From CAZBWE01 sp964581905 (lineage in GTDB: Bacteria > Planctomycetota > Phycisphaerae > Sedimentisphaerales > Anaerobacaceae), in the NCBI GenBank assembly GCA_964581905.1, contig CAZOQJ010000037.1:1-18762 (forward strand): DNA of 18,762 nt, written 5' to 3'. A model generated the notes under the pieces. The model saw nothing but the letters and a program-made list of their open reading frames with translations, was not told the origin of the DNA and did no database searches. Position numbers and translations under genes: made by a program. Shown here one piece after another: positions 7,118-12,210 of the stretch. Every line of letters begins with the position of its first letter. Position 1 is the first letter of the stretch.

Positions 7118-7192
7118 CTATGAAGCTATGATAGCAAAAATGAACACCAAAAGCAAGGAAAAACGCTCTTTAAAAGCGTAAGTGTTTATCAT
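7118..7192 (-). CDS. Candidate 24-aa hydrophobic peptide
   Basis: Not a recognised family. The 24-residue ORF starts MINTYAFKERF and continues as the hydrophobic SLLLVFIFAIIAS, the same layout as the tiny ORF downstream: polar lead, basic residues, membrane-like tail. AAGGAG lies 13 bases before the ATG, which is longer than ideal, and sits in the loop and 3' arm of a hairpin (7201-7220) that could bring it closer or hide it. A small hairpin with a short T run (7163-7179, minus strand) inside the ORF could also act as a weak terminator, which argues against translation. I regard this as the weaker of the two tiny ORFs. Confidence 0.25.
   Translation of the reverse strand: MINTYAFKERFSLLLVFIFAIIAS
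7128..7156 (-). promoter_or_regulatory. Possible promoter for the tiny ORF at 6990-7085
   Basis: On the minus strand TTGCTT (7156-7151) is followed by a 17-base spacer and TATCAT (7133-7128, five of six consensus bases). The start would be near 7121, giving a leader of about 36 bases before the ATG at 7085. The -35 box is poor, so confidence is low. Confidence 0.35.
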
Positions 7193-7282
7193 TAAAGCGC
7201 TTATGCTCCTTAGGGCATAAATAATTTTCGCTAACCCATAATTGACAAATTGATACGGTAACCAGCAATGCTGATAACTGAT

Positions 7283-7360
7283 AAATGGTGATTATTTAGC
7301 ATCATAAGGCATCCTGTGGACTACCGCCACTTCATGTAACCATTTAACCAATCACCATTT
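7283..7360. repeat. Perfect 11-bp inverted repeat upstream of tatA
   Basis: AAATGGTGATT (7283-7293) and its exact complement AATCACCATTT (7350-7360) enclose 56 bases. The right arm ends 10 bases before the tatA -35 box, so it could be a regulator site or the ends of a small element. No protein-coding sequence lies between the arms. Confidence 0.55.
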
Positions 7361-7369
7361 TCAACGGTA

Positions 7370-7399
7370 TTGACAAGACCACCGGCGCCAAGTTATAAT
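7370..7399 (+). promoter_or_regulatory. Near-consensus promoter of tatA
   Basis: A perfect TTGACA (7370-7375), an 18-base spacer and a perfect TATAAT (7394-7399). The predicted start at about 7406 gives a 25-base leader with AAGGAG, and it rules out translation from the TTG at 7401. Confidence 0.85.
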
Positions 7400-7430
7400 A
7401 TTGGCCGACAAAGAAAATAAGGAGACTGAA

Positions 7431-7706
7431 ATGACCGAATATACGCAGAATATTTTAGCATGGACGCCCGGCTGGCCAGAGCTGCTGGTTATCCTTGTGG
7501 TTGCTTTGCTGGTATTCGGCAGACGACTGCCGGAAATTGCTCGCAGTTTAGGCAAGAGCCTGACCGAGTTCAAAAAAGGTGTGCACGAAGCAGAAGAAAC
7601 CAAGGATGAAATCGCAGATGAGGCCAGAAGAATTAAAGACAATGTGGTAAACGAAGTCAAGGATGCAGCCGGTTTAAACGAAGACAACACTACGGGCTCT
7701 GACTGA
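7431..7706 (+). CDS. tatA: Sec-independent translocase subunit TatA
   Basis: 91-aa pore-forming subunit of the twin-arginine translocase, which exports folded proteins. It shows the expected order: a membrane helix with WPELLVILVVALLVFG (15-30), the hinge FG at 29-30, then the amphipathic helix RRLPEIARSLGKSLTEFKKG (31-50), and an acidic, charged C-terminal tail. I chose ATG 7431 because AAGGAG (7419-7424) lies 6 bases upstream and the promoter places transcription start after the in-frame TTG at 7401. No separate tatB is present; a TatAC pair with a bifunctional TatA is possible, or tatB lies elsewhere. A strong stem-loop lies right after the stop and before tatC. Confidence 0.93.
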   Translation: MTEYTQNILAWTPGWPELLVILVVALLVFGRRLPEIARSLGKSLTEFKKGVHEAEETKDEIADEARRIKDNVVNEVKDAAGLNEDNTTGSD

Positions 7707-7747
7707 TTATTGATAAAGGCAACCTCCAAGCCTAATTATCAATAATC
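7705..7747 (+). promoter_or_regulatory. Strong stem-loop between tatA and tatC
   Basis: GATTATTGATAA (7705-7716) is exactly complementary to TTATCAATAATC (7736-7747). Inside it AGGC (7717-7720) pairs with GCCT (7730-7733), giving a 16-bp stem with a 2-base bulge and a 9-base loop. It begins at the tatA stop and ends 17 bases before the tatC start. There is no T run, so it looks like an intercistronic element that could stabilise tatA mRNA or tune the TatA:TatC ratio rather than a terminator. AATAATC is repeated in the right arm and just after it. Confidence 0.7.
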
Positions 7748-7764
7748 AATAATCAATCTCCAAG

Positions 7765-8571
7765 ATGGGCGATACCAAAAACAACGTAACCAAGGCCAAA
7801 ACACGCAGGAACAAACATGCCCCCCCCGACCGCACAATGAGTATAGGCGACCACCTCGAAGAGCTGCGTATGCGTTTGTTTTTCGCACTGGGCGGAATGT
7901 TGCTGGCTGTTATTATTTGTCTGATTCCCTTTTTCTTTAATTATGTAAGAACGTTCATTTATTACCCCCACAATAAAGTGATGCCGGAGATGACATTGAT
8001 TGTACTGGCACCGGCTGACCCATTCATCGTGTATATGAAGATAGCAATGATTGCCGGGCTGATAATATCATCGCCCTGGATATTCTATCAACTGTGGATG
8101 TTCGTAGCTACCGGCCTTTATCCCAAAGAGAAACGATACATACACCTTGCAGTACCTTTTTCAGCGATTTTATTTGTTACCGGAGCACTGTTCTTCCTAC
8201 ATATAGTAGCCCCGATATCTCTGCGTTTCTTCCTGAAGTTCGGCACATTCATTGACGTTACCCCAAGCTGGACCCTGCAGAAATATATATCTTTTGTGAC
8301 CACGCTCATGCTGGTCTTCGGCATCGGCTTTCAAACGCCAATAGCCATTTTCTTTTTGAACAGGACGGGACTGGTCTCTATCGAGGCACTACGCAGGTCA
8401 AGAAAATATGTACTTTTGCTTATCGTTATAGTAGCAGCAATTGCCACGCCGCCTGATGTGGTCTCTCAAATAACCCTGGCTATACCGCTGTATTTGCTTT
8501 TTGAATTAGGGATACTCATCAGTTACCTTGCCGGACGGAAGAAAACAACCCCTAGTAAAACTGGGGGCTAA
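7765..8571 (+). CDS. tatC: Sec-independent translocase subunit TatC
   Basis: 268-aa polytopic receptor of the twin-arginine translocase with about six membrane segments. Family motifs are HLEELRMR (30-37) in the N-terminal cytoplasmic region, FGIGFQTPIAIFF (185-197) and TPPDVVSQITLAIPLYLLFE (228-247). Position 190 is Gln where E. coli TatC has Glu170; glutamine is also found there in other TatC proteins, for example plant ones. The ATG at 7765 has no clear ribosome site, so translation may depend on the stem-loop before it. ATG 7837, just before SIGDHLEELR, is an alternative. The last seven codons and the TAA come from a dispersed palindrome (8549-8575). The gene converges on the RNase gene with only 7 bases between. 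Confidence 0.94.
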   Translation: MGDTKNNVTKAKTRRNKHAPPDRTMSIGDHLEELRMRLFFALGGMLLAVIICLIPFFFNYVRTFIYYPHNKVMPEMTLIVLAPADPFIVYMKIAMIAGLIISSPWIFYQLWMFVATGLYPKEKRYIHLAVPFSAILFVTGALFFLHIVAPISLRFFLKFGTFIDVTPSWTLQKYISFVTTLMLVFGIGFQTPIAIFFLNRTGLVSIEALRRSRKYVLLLIVIVAAIATPPDVVSQITLAIPLYLLFELGILISYLAGRKKTTPSKTGG

Positions 8572-8575
8572 ATAT
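8549..8575. repeat. GGGGCTAA-family palindrome forming the end of tatC
   Basis: CCCCTAG (8550-8556) pairs with CTGGGGG (8561-8567) around TAAAA, followed by CTAAATAT. The right half matches the palindrome at 6798-6818, and the whole matches the outer parts of the one at 14442-14490. It encodes the last TatC residues (PSKTGG) and the stop. It also lies between the convergent ends of tatC and the RNase gene, and may act as a two-way terminator. Confidence 0.65.
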
Positions 8576-8578
8576 GTT

Positions 8579-9988
8579 TTAACCATCGAGGATAATCTTA
8601 TCCTGATAGGCAGGGACAGCTACCTGCCAGCCGGTTTTCTCTCCGATAAAATTACCAAACTGATGCGCACTATCAGACTCACCATGAACAACAAAGATTT
8701 TTTTAGGTGGTTTGCCCAAACAATTCAGCCATTTTAACAGCTCGTTCTTATCGGCATGAGATGAAAAGCCCCCTACCTGTACGATTCTTGCTTCGACCGG
8801 ATATTCCTGGCCGAGGATTCTGACCTTCTCTTCGCCGTCAACGATACGTCTGCCAAGCGTGCCAATCGCCTGGTATCCGACAAACATTACTGTGTTCTCT
8901 GGGCCGGTGATATTATTGACGAGATGATGCTTCACTCTTCCGCCGGTGCACATACCTGAGCCAGCTATAATAATAACCGGTTCCTTTATGTGGTTAATGG
9001 CCTTTGACTCGTCGGTGGTTCCAGTCATTTTCAGGCCCGGAAAATTAAACGGCGACTCATTCTGCCTGATGTACTCGGCCATCTCTTTGTCATATAATTC
9101 TCTGTGCTTTTGAAAGACCTTTGTGATACGCGAAGCCATTGGGCTATCCAGAAAGACAGTCAAATGCGGTATTTTATTTTCAAGCAGCAACTCATTTATG
9201 TAATACAAAACTTCCTGCGAGCGCTCGAGGGCAAAGCTGGGGATGATAACATTACCGCCTGCTTTTTTCGTGGAATTGATAACTTCGGCAATCGTTTTCT
9301 TTGTATCTTCAACGTCCTGATGTACTCTGTCACCATAAGTAGATTCTATAAGCACGTAGTCTGCCTGGTCGATACAGGATGGGTCTCTAACAATGGGTCT
9401 ATCCGGCCTGCCTACGTCGCCGGAAAACAATACAAACCTGCTTTGACCATTAAAAGGTATCTTGACCTTTATCATCGAAGAACCGAGGACATGACCCGCA
9501 TCATAAAAAGTCGCTTCAACACCGTTTGCAATATCTATCGTCTTTTTATACTCTACGGGTTTGAAGTGCTGGAAACTGGCTTGCGCCTCTTCTACAGTAT
9601 AAAGTGGTATTTCCGGGTAAGGGCCTTTTCGGCCTTCACGCTCGTGTCTTTTGCGCTTGTATTCGGCGTCCTCTTCCTGCAAGTGGGCGGAATCAAGCAA
9701 TATAATCTGTGCAATCTCCGAGGTGGCAGCGGTACAATATATTTTACCTTTGAAACCCTCACGGACCAGCTTTGGCAATAAGCCGCAATGGTCCAGATGT
9801 GCATGGGTTAAAAGAACTGCATCAATACTCTCTGGCGGTATCGGAAATGGGTCCCAGTTTCTCGACTTGAACTGGCGTTCCTGGTAAAGCCCGCAATCTA
9901 CAAGAATATTGGTTCCGTTGGCCTGCAATAAGTGGCGAGAACCCGTAACATTCTGAGCCGCACCTAAAAACTGTAATTTTATCTGCAT
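8579..9988 (-). CDS. MBL-fold beta-CASP ribonuclease
   Basis: 469-aa cytoplasmic metallo-beta-lactamase/beta-CASP protein of the CPSF73-like RNase group. Zinc ligands are in THAHLDH (His62, His64, Asp66, His67), DAGHVLGS (His166) and SGDVGR (Asp191). The beta-CASP motifs are IESTYGD (motif A, Glu215), AGSGMCTGGRVKHH (342-355, motif B His) and GGFSSHADKNEL (His411, motif C). There is no KH domain, so this is the short bacterial form, expected to act as an RNA endo- or exonuclease; the substrate cannot be read from sequence. The ATG has AAGG 6 bases upstream. It starts 29 bases downstream of tRNA-Val on the same strand and is probably read through from that transcript. Confidence 0.92.
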   Translation of the reverse strand: MQIKLQFLGAAQNVTGSRHLLQANGTNILVDCGLYQERQFKSRNWDPFPIPPESIDAVLLTHAHLDHCGLLPKLVREGFKGKIYCTAATSEIAQIILLDSAHLQEEDAEYKRKRHEREGRKGPYPEIPLYTVEEAQASFQHFKPVEYKKTIDIANGVEATFYDAGHVLGSSMIKVKIPFNGQSRFVLFSGDVGRPDRPIVRDPSCIDQADYVLIESTYGDRVHQDVEDTKKTIAEVINSTKKAGGNVIIPSFALERSQEVLYYINELLLENKIPHLTVFLDSPMASRITKVFQKHRELYDKEMAEYIRQNESPFNFPGLKMTGTTDESKAINHIKEPVIIIAGSGMCTGGRVKHHLVNNITGPENTVMFVGYQAIGTLGRRIVDGEEKVRILGQEYPVEARIVQVGGFSSHADKNELLKWLNCLGKPPKKIFVVHGESDSAHQFGNFIGEKTGWQVAVPAYQDKIILDG

Positions 9989-10017
9989 AGCTGACCTTGC
10001 ACAATATATAACAATAA

Positions 10018-10091
10018 TGGGCGATACAGGACTCGAACCTATGACCCCCTGCGTGTAAAGCAGGTGCTCTAGCCAACTGAGCTAATCGCCC
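10018..10091 (-). tRNA. tRNA-Val (anticodon TAC)
   Basis: A 74-base cloverleaf: acceptor GGGCGAT/ATCGCCC with discriminator A, standard D-arm TAGCTCAGTTGGCTAGAGCA, anticodon arm CCTGC-TTTACAC-GCAGG (anticodon TAC), and T-arm with GGTTCGAGTCC. No CCA is encoded. The MBL-fold RNase gene follows 29 bases downstream on the same strand. Confidence 0.97.
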
Positions 10092-10099
10092 CAAATCTG

Positions 10100-10105
10100 A
10101 TTATA
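10100..10105 (-). promoter_or_regulatory. -10 box of tRNA-Val
   Basis: A perfect TATAAT on the minus strand ends 8 bases before the tRNA 5' end, which places the transcription start at or just before the tRNA. A TTGACG lies upstream, but the 22-base gap is too long for a standard -35, so only the -10 is called. Confidence 0.5.
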
Positions 10106-10168
10106 AGATATACATTTTTGGCTCTTGCGTCAATACCTTCGATATTTTATATTCTTGGCAGGTAAGAG

Positions 10169-10238
10169 ATTGCCACGCCCCCTGCTTTCTGGCGTAAGCC
10201 ATCCCGGCGATTGCGAAAGCAAGAAGGGGGCTCGCAAT
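10169..10238. repeat. ATTGCCACG...CTCGCAAT palindromic element, long copy
   Basis: The outer arms ATTGC (10169-10173) and GCAAT (10234-10238) enclose GCCCCCTGCTTTC (10177-10189), which pairs with GAAAGC (10215-10220) and AGGGGGC (10225-10231) across a 4-base bulge. The core has GGCGTAAGCC. The element shares ATTGCCACG, GGCGTAAGC and CTCGCAATGA with the copy at 14496-14531. It resembles REP-like dispersed palindromes. It lies in the 197 bases between tRNA-Val and the nitroreductase gene. Confidence 0.65.
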
Positions 10239-10288
10239 GATATTTTAATACGATTTTTTCACAGCATTTTAAAATTTGAGGTGTTGTT

Positions 10289-10801
10289 ATGACAGTTTTT
10301 GAAGCCATTTGCAAAAGATACTCGTGCAGGGCATATCAGGACAAGCCCATTGAGCAGGATAAGCTCGACAGTGTTTTCGAGGCAGCTCGGCTGGCACCAT
10401 CGGCAAAAAACCTGCAGGATTGGCGGTTCGTAGTGGTAACAGAAAAGCAAACAAAACAAAAGGTGGCGGATTGCACAAATCGGCCGGAAGTTTTTAGTAA
10501 GGCGGGAGTGATTATTGCAGCGTGCAGCGTTAGCGATGAAGTGATGCGATGTAGGCAGGCGGTCGCGCCTATTGACGTATCTATCGCGCTGGAACATATC
10601 GCCCTGCAGGCAACAACGTTAGGATTGGGTACCTGCTGGATTGGTTCGTTCGATACGGAAAAAGTCAGAGCAATATTGGATATTCCAGCCGATATAAATA
10701 TAATTGAGCTGATGACAGTCGGTTATCCTGCTGAAAAGCCAAGAGAGGCAAATCGTGAGCCAATAGAAAAAATTGTGTGCTTTGATAAATGGCAGTTTTA
10801 A
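10289..10801 (+). CDS. Nitroreductase family protein (FMN-dependent)
   Basis: 170-aa short nitroreductase-fold protein, expected to be a homodimeric FMN enzyme that reduces nitro, quinone or related electron acceptors with NAD(P)H. FMN-contact motifs are KRYSCRAY (9-16, the RxSxRxF block), APSAKNLQDWRFVVV (36-50), the helix PIDVSIALEHIALQA (94-108), GLGTCWIGSF (112-121) and the C-terminal VGYPAEKP. The ATG has GAGGTG (10278-10283) just upstream. Several cysteines (8, 13, 62, 79, 88, 116, 164) are more than usual for the family. The physiological substrate is not evident. The tRNA-Ala gene follows 43 bases later, with a small hairpin between. Confidence 0.88.
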   Translation: MTVFEAICKRYSCRAYQDKPIEQDKLDSVFEAARLAPSAKNLQDWRFVVVTEKQTKQKVADCTNRPEVFSKAGVIIAACSVSDEVMRCRQAVAPIDVSIALEHIALQATTLGLGTCWIGSFDTEKVRAILDIPADINIIELMTVGYPAEKPREANREPIEKIVCFDKWQF

Positions 10802-10808
10802 GTTTAGT

Positions 10809-10831
10809 AACTGGTCCCTTGGGGACTGGTT
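10809..10831. repeat. Hairpin after the nitroreductase gene
   Basis: As RNA, AACTGGTCCC (10809-10818) pairs with GGGACTGGTT (10822-10831) over a 3-base loop; two of the ten pairs are G-U. It is followed by A residues rather than T residues, so it is not a standard terminator on this strand. It may separate or process the nitroreductase mRNA and the tRNA. Confidence 0.45.
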
Positions 10832-10844
10832 AAAAAAAGAATCA

Positions 10845-10915
10845 GGGGACGTAGTGTAACGGGAACACGCCGCGGTCGCATCGCGGAAATGAGGGTTCGA
10901 TTCCCTTCGTCTCCA
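10845..10915 (+). tRNA. tRNA-Ala (anticodon CGC), atypical D-arm
   Basis: A 71-base cloverleaf: acceptor GGGGACG/CGTCTCC with discriminator A, D-stem GTGT/ACAC with a 7-base loop, anticodon arm CCGCG-GTCGCAT-CGCGG (anticodon CGC), a 4-base variable loop and T-arm GAGGG-TTCGATT-CCCTT. Acceptor pair 3-70 is G-U, the alanine identity element. The D-arm lacks the usual AGCTCAG, and loop positions 32 and 38 are G and T. No CCA is encoded. A bulged inverted repeat follows (10926-10937 with 10955-10964). Confidence 0.85.
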
Positions 10916-11012
10916 GTCTTCGTTCGCCCAAAATTCGGGGAGAAAATATAGCCACGAATTGGGCTGAGATTTTCGTTTAATATGTTAAAGAAATGTAAAG
11001 GGGGTAAAAGCT

Positions 11013-12053
11013 ATGCCGGCAAATATAGTACATATGCTAACCGCCCATAAGGCGATTCAAAAGCTAAGGGATAAGGGTATTGAAGAGTTCAAACAGTTCG
11101 CAGATATGCTGGATGATACTTCGGTGAGAAACTGTCGGGCATACTTAAATCTCGGCAGCATCGGGCCTGACCTGTATTACTACGTAAAAAGATGGAGATT
11201 GCTAAAGGATTTGTTTTTTGATAAGTTCGTTCAGGCAAAAGGTGTAACGCTGTGGTCATATCATCTGCACTCACATCAGCCGAATGTATTTCCTTTGAAG
11301 TTATTGGAAATTATGTTCAGCGATATTATAAGAAAAAACGGCAAGACTAAACTTGAGGACGACGACATACGCAAATTAGCATATATCGCAGGACACCTGA
11401 CCCATATTGCAGCCGACCAGATAATTCATCCTGTTGTGAACAGTGTGGCGGGTCCTTATTATCGAAGCGGAGAAAATCGAAGGGAACATCGCAAGTGCGA
11501 AGTCTTTCAGGACTACTTTCTCTACCAGGAGGTTTATCGCGAGGAGAAAAAATTCGGGGCAAAATATGACTTTCTTAAGCAGAAGTTCCACAAGTGGGTA
11601 GATTGCGTGAAAGGAGCAACATTTCGTAACAGCGAGGACTGGTTCCGTTACTTTCTGCAGCGAGGCTTCGCTGAGACATACGGGACATTTCCAGAGGAAG
11701 ATAAAATAGAAAATTCAGCTGATAACCTGCTGCTGATTCTAAGGATATGCCTGATACGCGGCCCATACAAGGAGGCAGCAGAAGATTATCGCAGGAACGG
11801 TTGCGACAAGGGGATGTGCAAGAAATACATAAAAGATGTGGATTACTTAAAACACTGGCAAGTTGCTGTGGAACTTTCAGTGATATATTTTCAAGCATTA
11901 TATGAAGTATATTGTGTGCTGAAAGAAGGACAAGATTTTACCGACAAGCACAAGGAGCGCTTTCTAAATATCGTTAGTGACGCAGACCTTTCCTGCCCAC
12001 TAAAGAAAAATATTTTCAAAAAGGCCAAAAACGCACTTGAAGACAAAAAGTAA
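11013..12053 (+). CDS. Zinc-dependent phospholipase C-like protein
   Basis: 346-aa protein of the zinc-dependent phospholipase C fold (PF00882-like). Expected metal ligands are visible: the N-terminal MPANIVHMLTAHKA (His7, His12), GSIGPDLYYY (Asp53), WSYHLHSH (His84, His86), AGHLTHIAADQIIHP (His128, His131, Asp135, His139) and ENRREHRKCEVFQDYF (His159). No signal peptide or membrane segment is apparent, so it appears cytoplasmic, unlike secreted clostridial phospholipase C. The C-terminal half (from about 180) is charged, with no recognised motif. An AAAGGGGG ribosome site precedes the ATG. The substrate is unknown; proteins of this family in environmental bacteria are rarely characterised. 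Confidence 0.85.
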   Translation: MPANIVHMLTAHKAIQKLRDKGIEEFKQFADMLDDTSVRNCRAYLNLGSIGPDLYYYVKRWRLLKDLFFDKFVQAKGVTLWSYHLHSHQPNVFPLKLLEIMFSDIIRKNGKTKLEDDDIRKLAYIAGHLTHIAADQIIHPVVNSVAGPYYRSGENRREHRKCEVFQDYFLYQEVYREEKKFGAKYDFLKQKFHKWVDCVKGATFRNSEDWFRYFLQRGFAETYGTFPEEDKIENSADNLLLILRICLIRGPYKEAAEDYRRNGCDKGMCKKYIKDVDYLKHWQVAVELSVIYFQALYEVYCVLKEGQDFTDKHKERFLNIVSDADLSCPLKKNIFKKAKNALEDKK

Positions 12054-12090
12054 AAACAACAGAGACACCATAATAACGGTTCGAGAATCC

Positions 12091-12119
12091 TTGATTTTGG
12101 GTGGTAAAAGACATAAAGT
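12091..12119 (+). promoter_or_regulatory. Possible promoter of the rhomboid gene
   Basis: TTGATT (12091-12096), a 17-base spacer and TAAAGT (12114-12119). Both boxes match the consensus only partly. It lies in the 157-base gap before the rhomboid gene, which otherwise holds only a small hairpin (GGTAAA 12137-12142 with TTTACC 12148-12153). Confidence 0.35.
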
Positions 12120-12210
12120 ATTGCTATGGAAACCAGGGTAAAAATAGTTTACCGGCTGGACAGGTCTACGAAACACTCCCAGTTGATATTATTTTGCGGA
12201 GAGTAACAGC

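Larger units (their letters stand above)
6767..7430. other. Long intergenic region between divergent hldD and tatA
   Basis: About 660 bases without a recognised gene. From left to right it holds a GGGGCTAA-family palindrome (6798-6818), a degenerate CCTTCGACAA-type palindrome (6832-6853), a minus-strand terminator (6936-6961) and two tandem minus-strand tiny ORFs (6990-7085 and 7118-7192). Further right are a hairpin over the ribosome site of the second of these (7201-7220), a perfect 11-bp inverted repeat (7283-7293 and 7350-7360) and the tatA promoter. I see no tRNA, longer ORF or mobile-element gene. The sequence is noticeably A+T rich. Confidence 0.8.

Noticed and set aside
7163..7179. 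Second minus-strand terminator (ACGCT/AGCGT with a short T run)
   Set aside because: The stem has only 5 bp, the T run is short, and it lies inside a candidate ORF; the evidence is too weak for a separate feature.
7401..7430. A TTG start for tatA that would add 10 residues
   Set aside because: The predicted transcription start is at about 7406, after this codon, and the ATG at 7431 has an AAGGAG site at the right distance.
6767..7430. A type I toxin-antitoxin locus or riboswitch in the long intergenic region
   Set aside because: The hydrophobic tiny ORFs would fit a toxin, but I could not find a convincing antisense RNA promoter on the plus strand, and no known riboswitch core is recognisable.
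9104..9781. A 225-codon open frame on the plus strand
   Set aside because: It lies wholly antisense to the beta-CASP RNase gene, whose catalytic motifs are all intact; the peptide has no recognisable domain.
10809..10831. Rho-independent terminator after the nitroreductase gene
   Set aside because: The hairpin is followed by a run of A, not T, on the plus strand, so it was recorded only as a hairpin.
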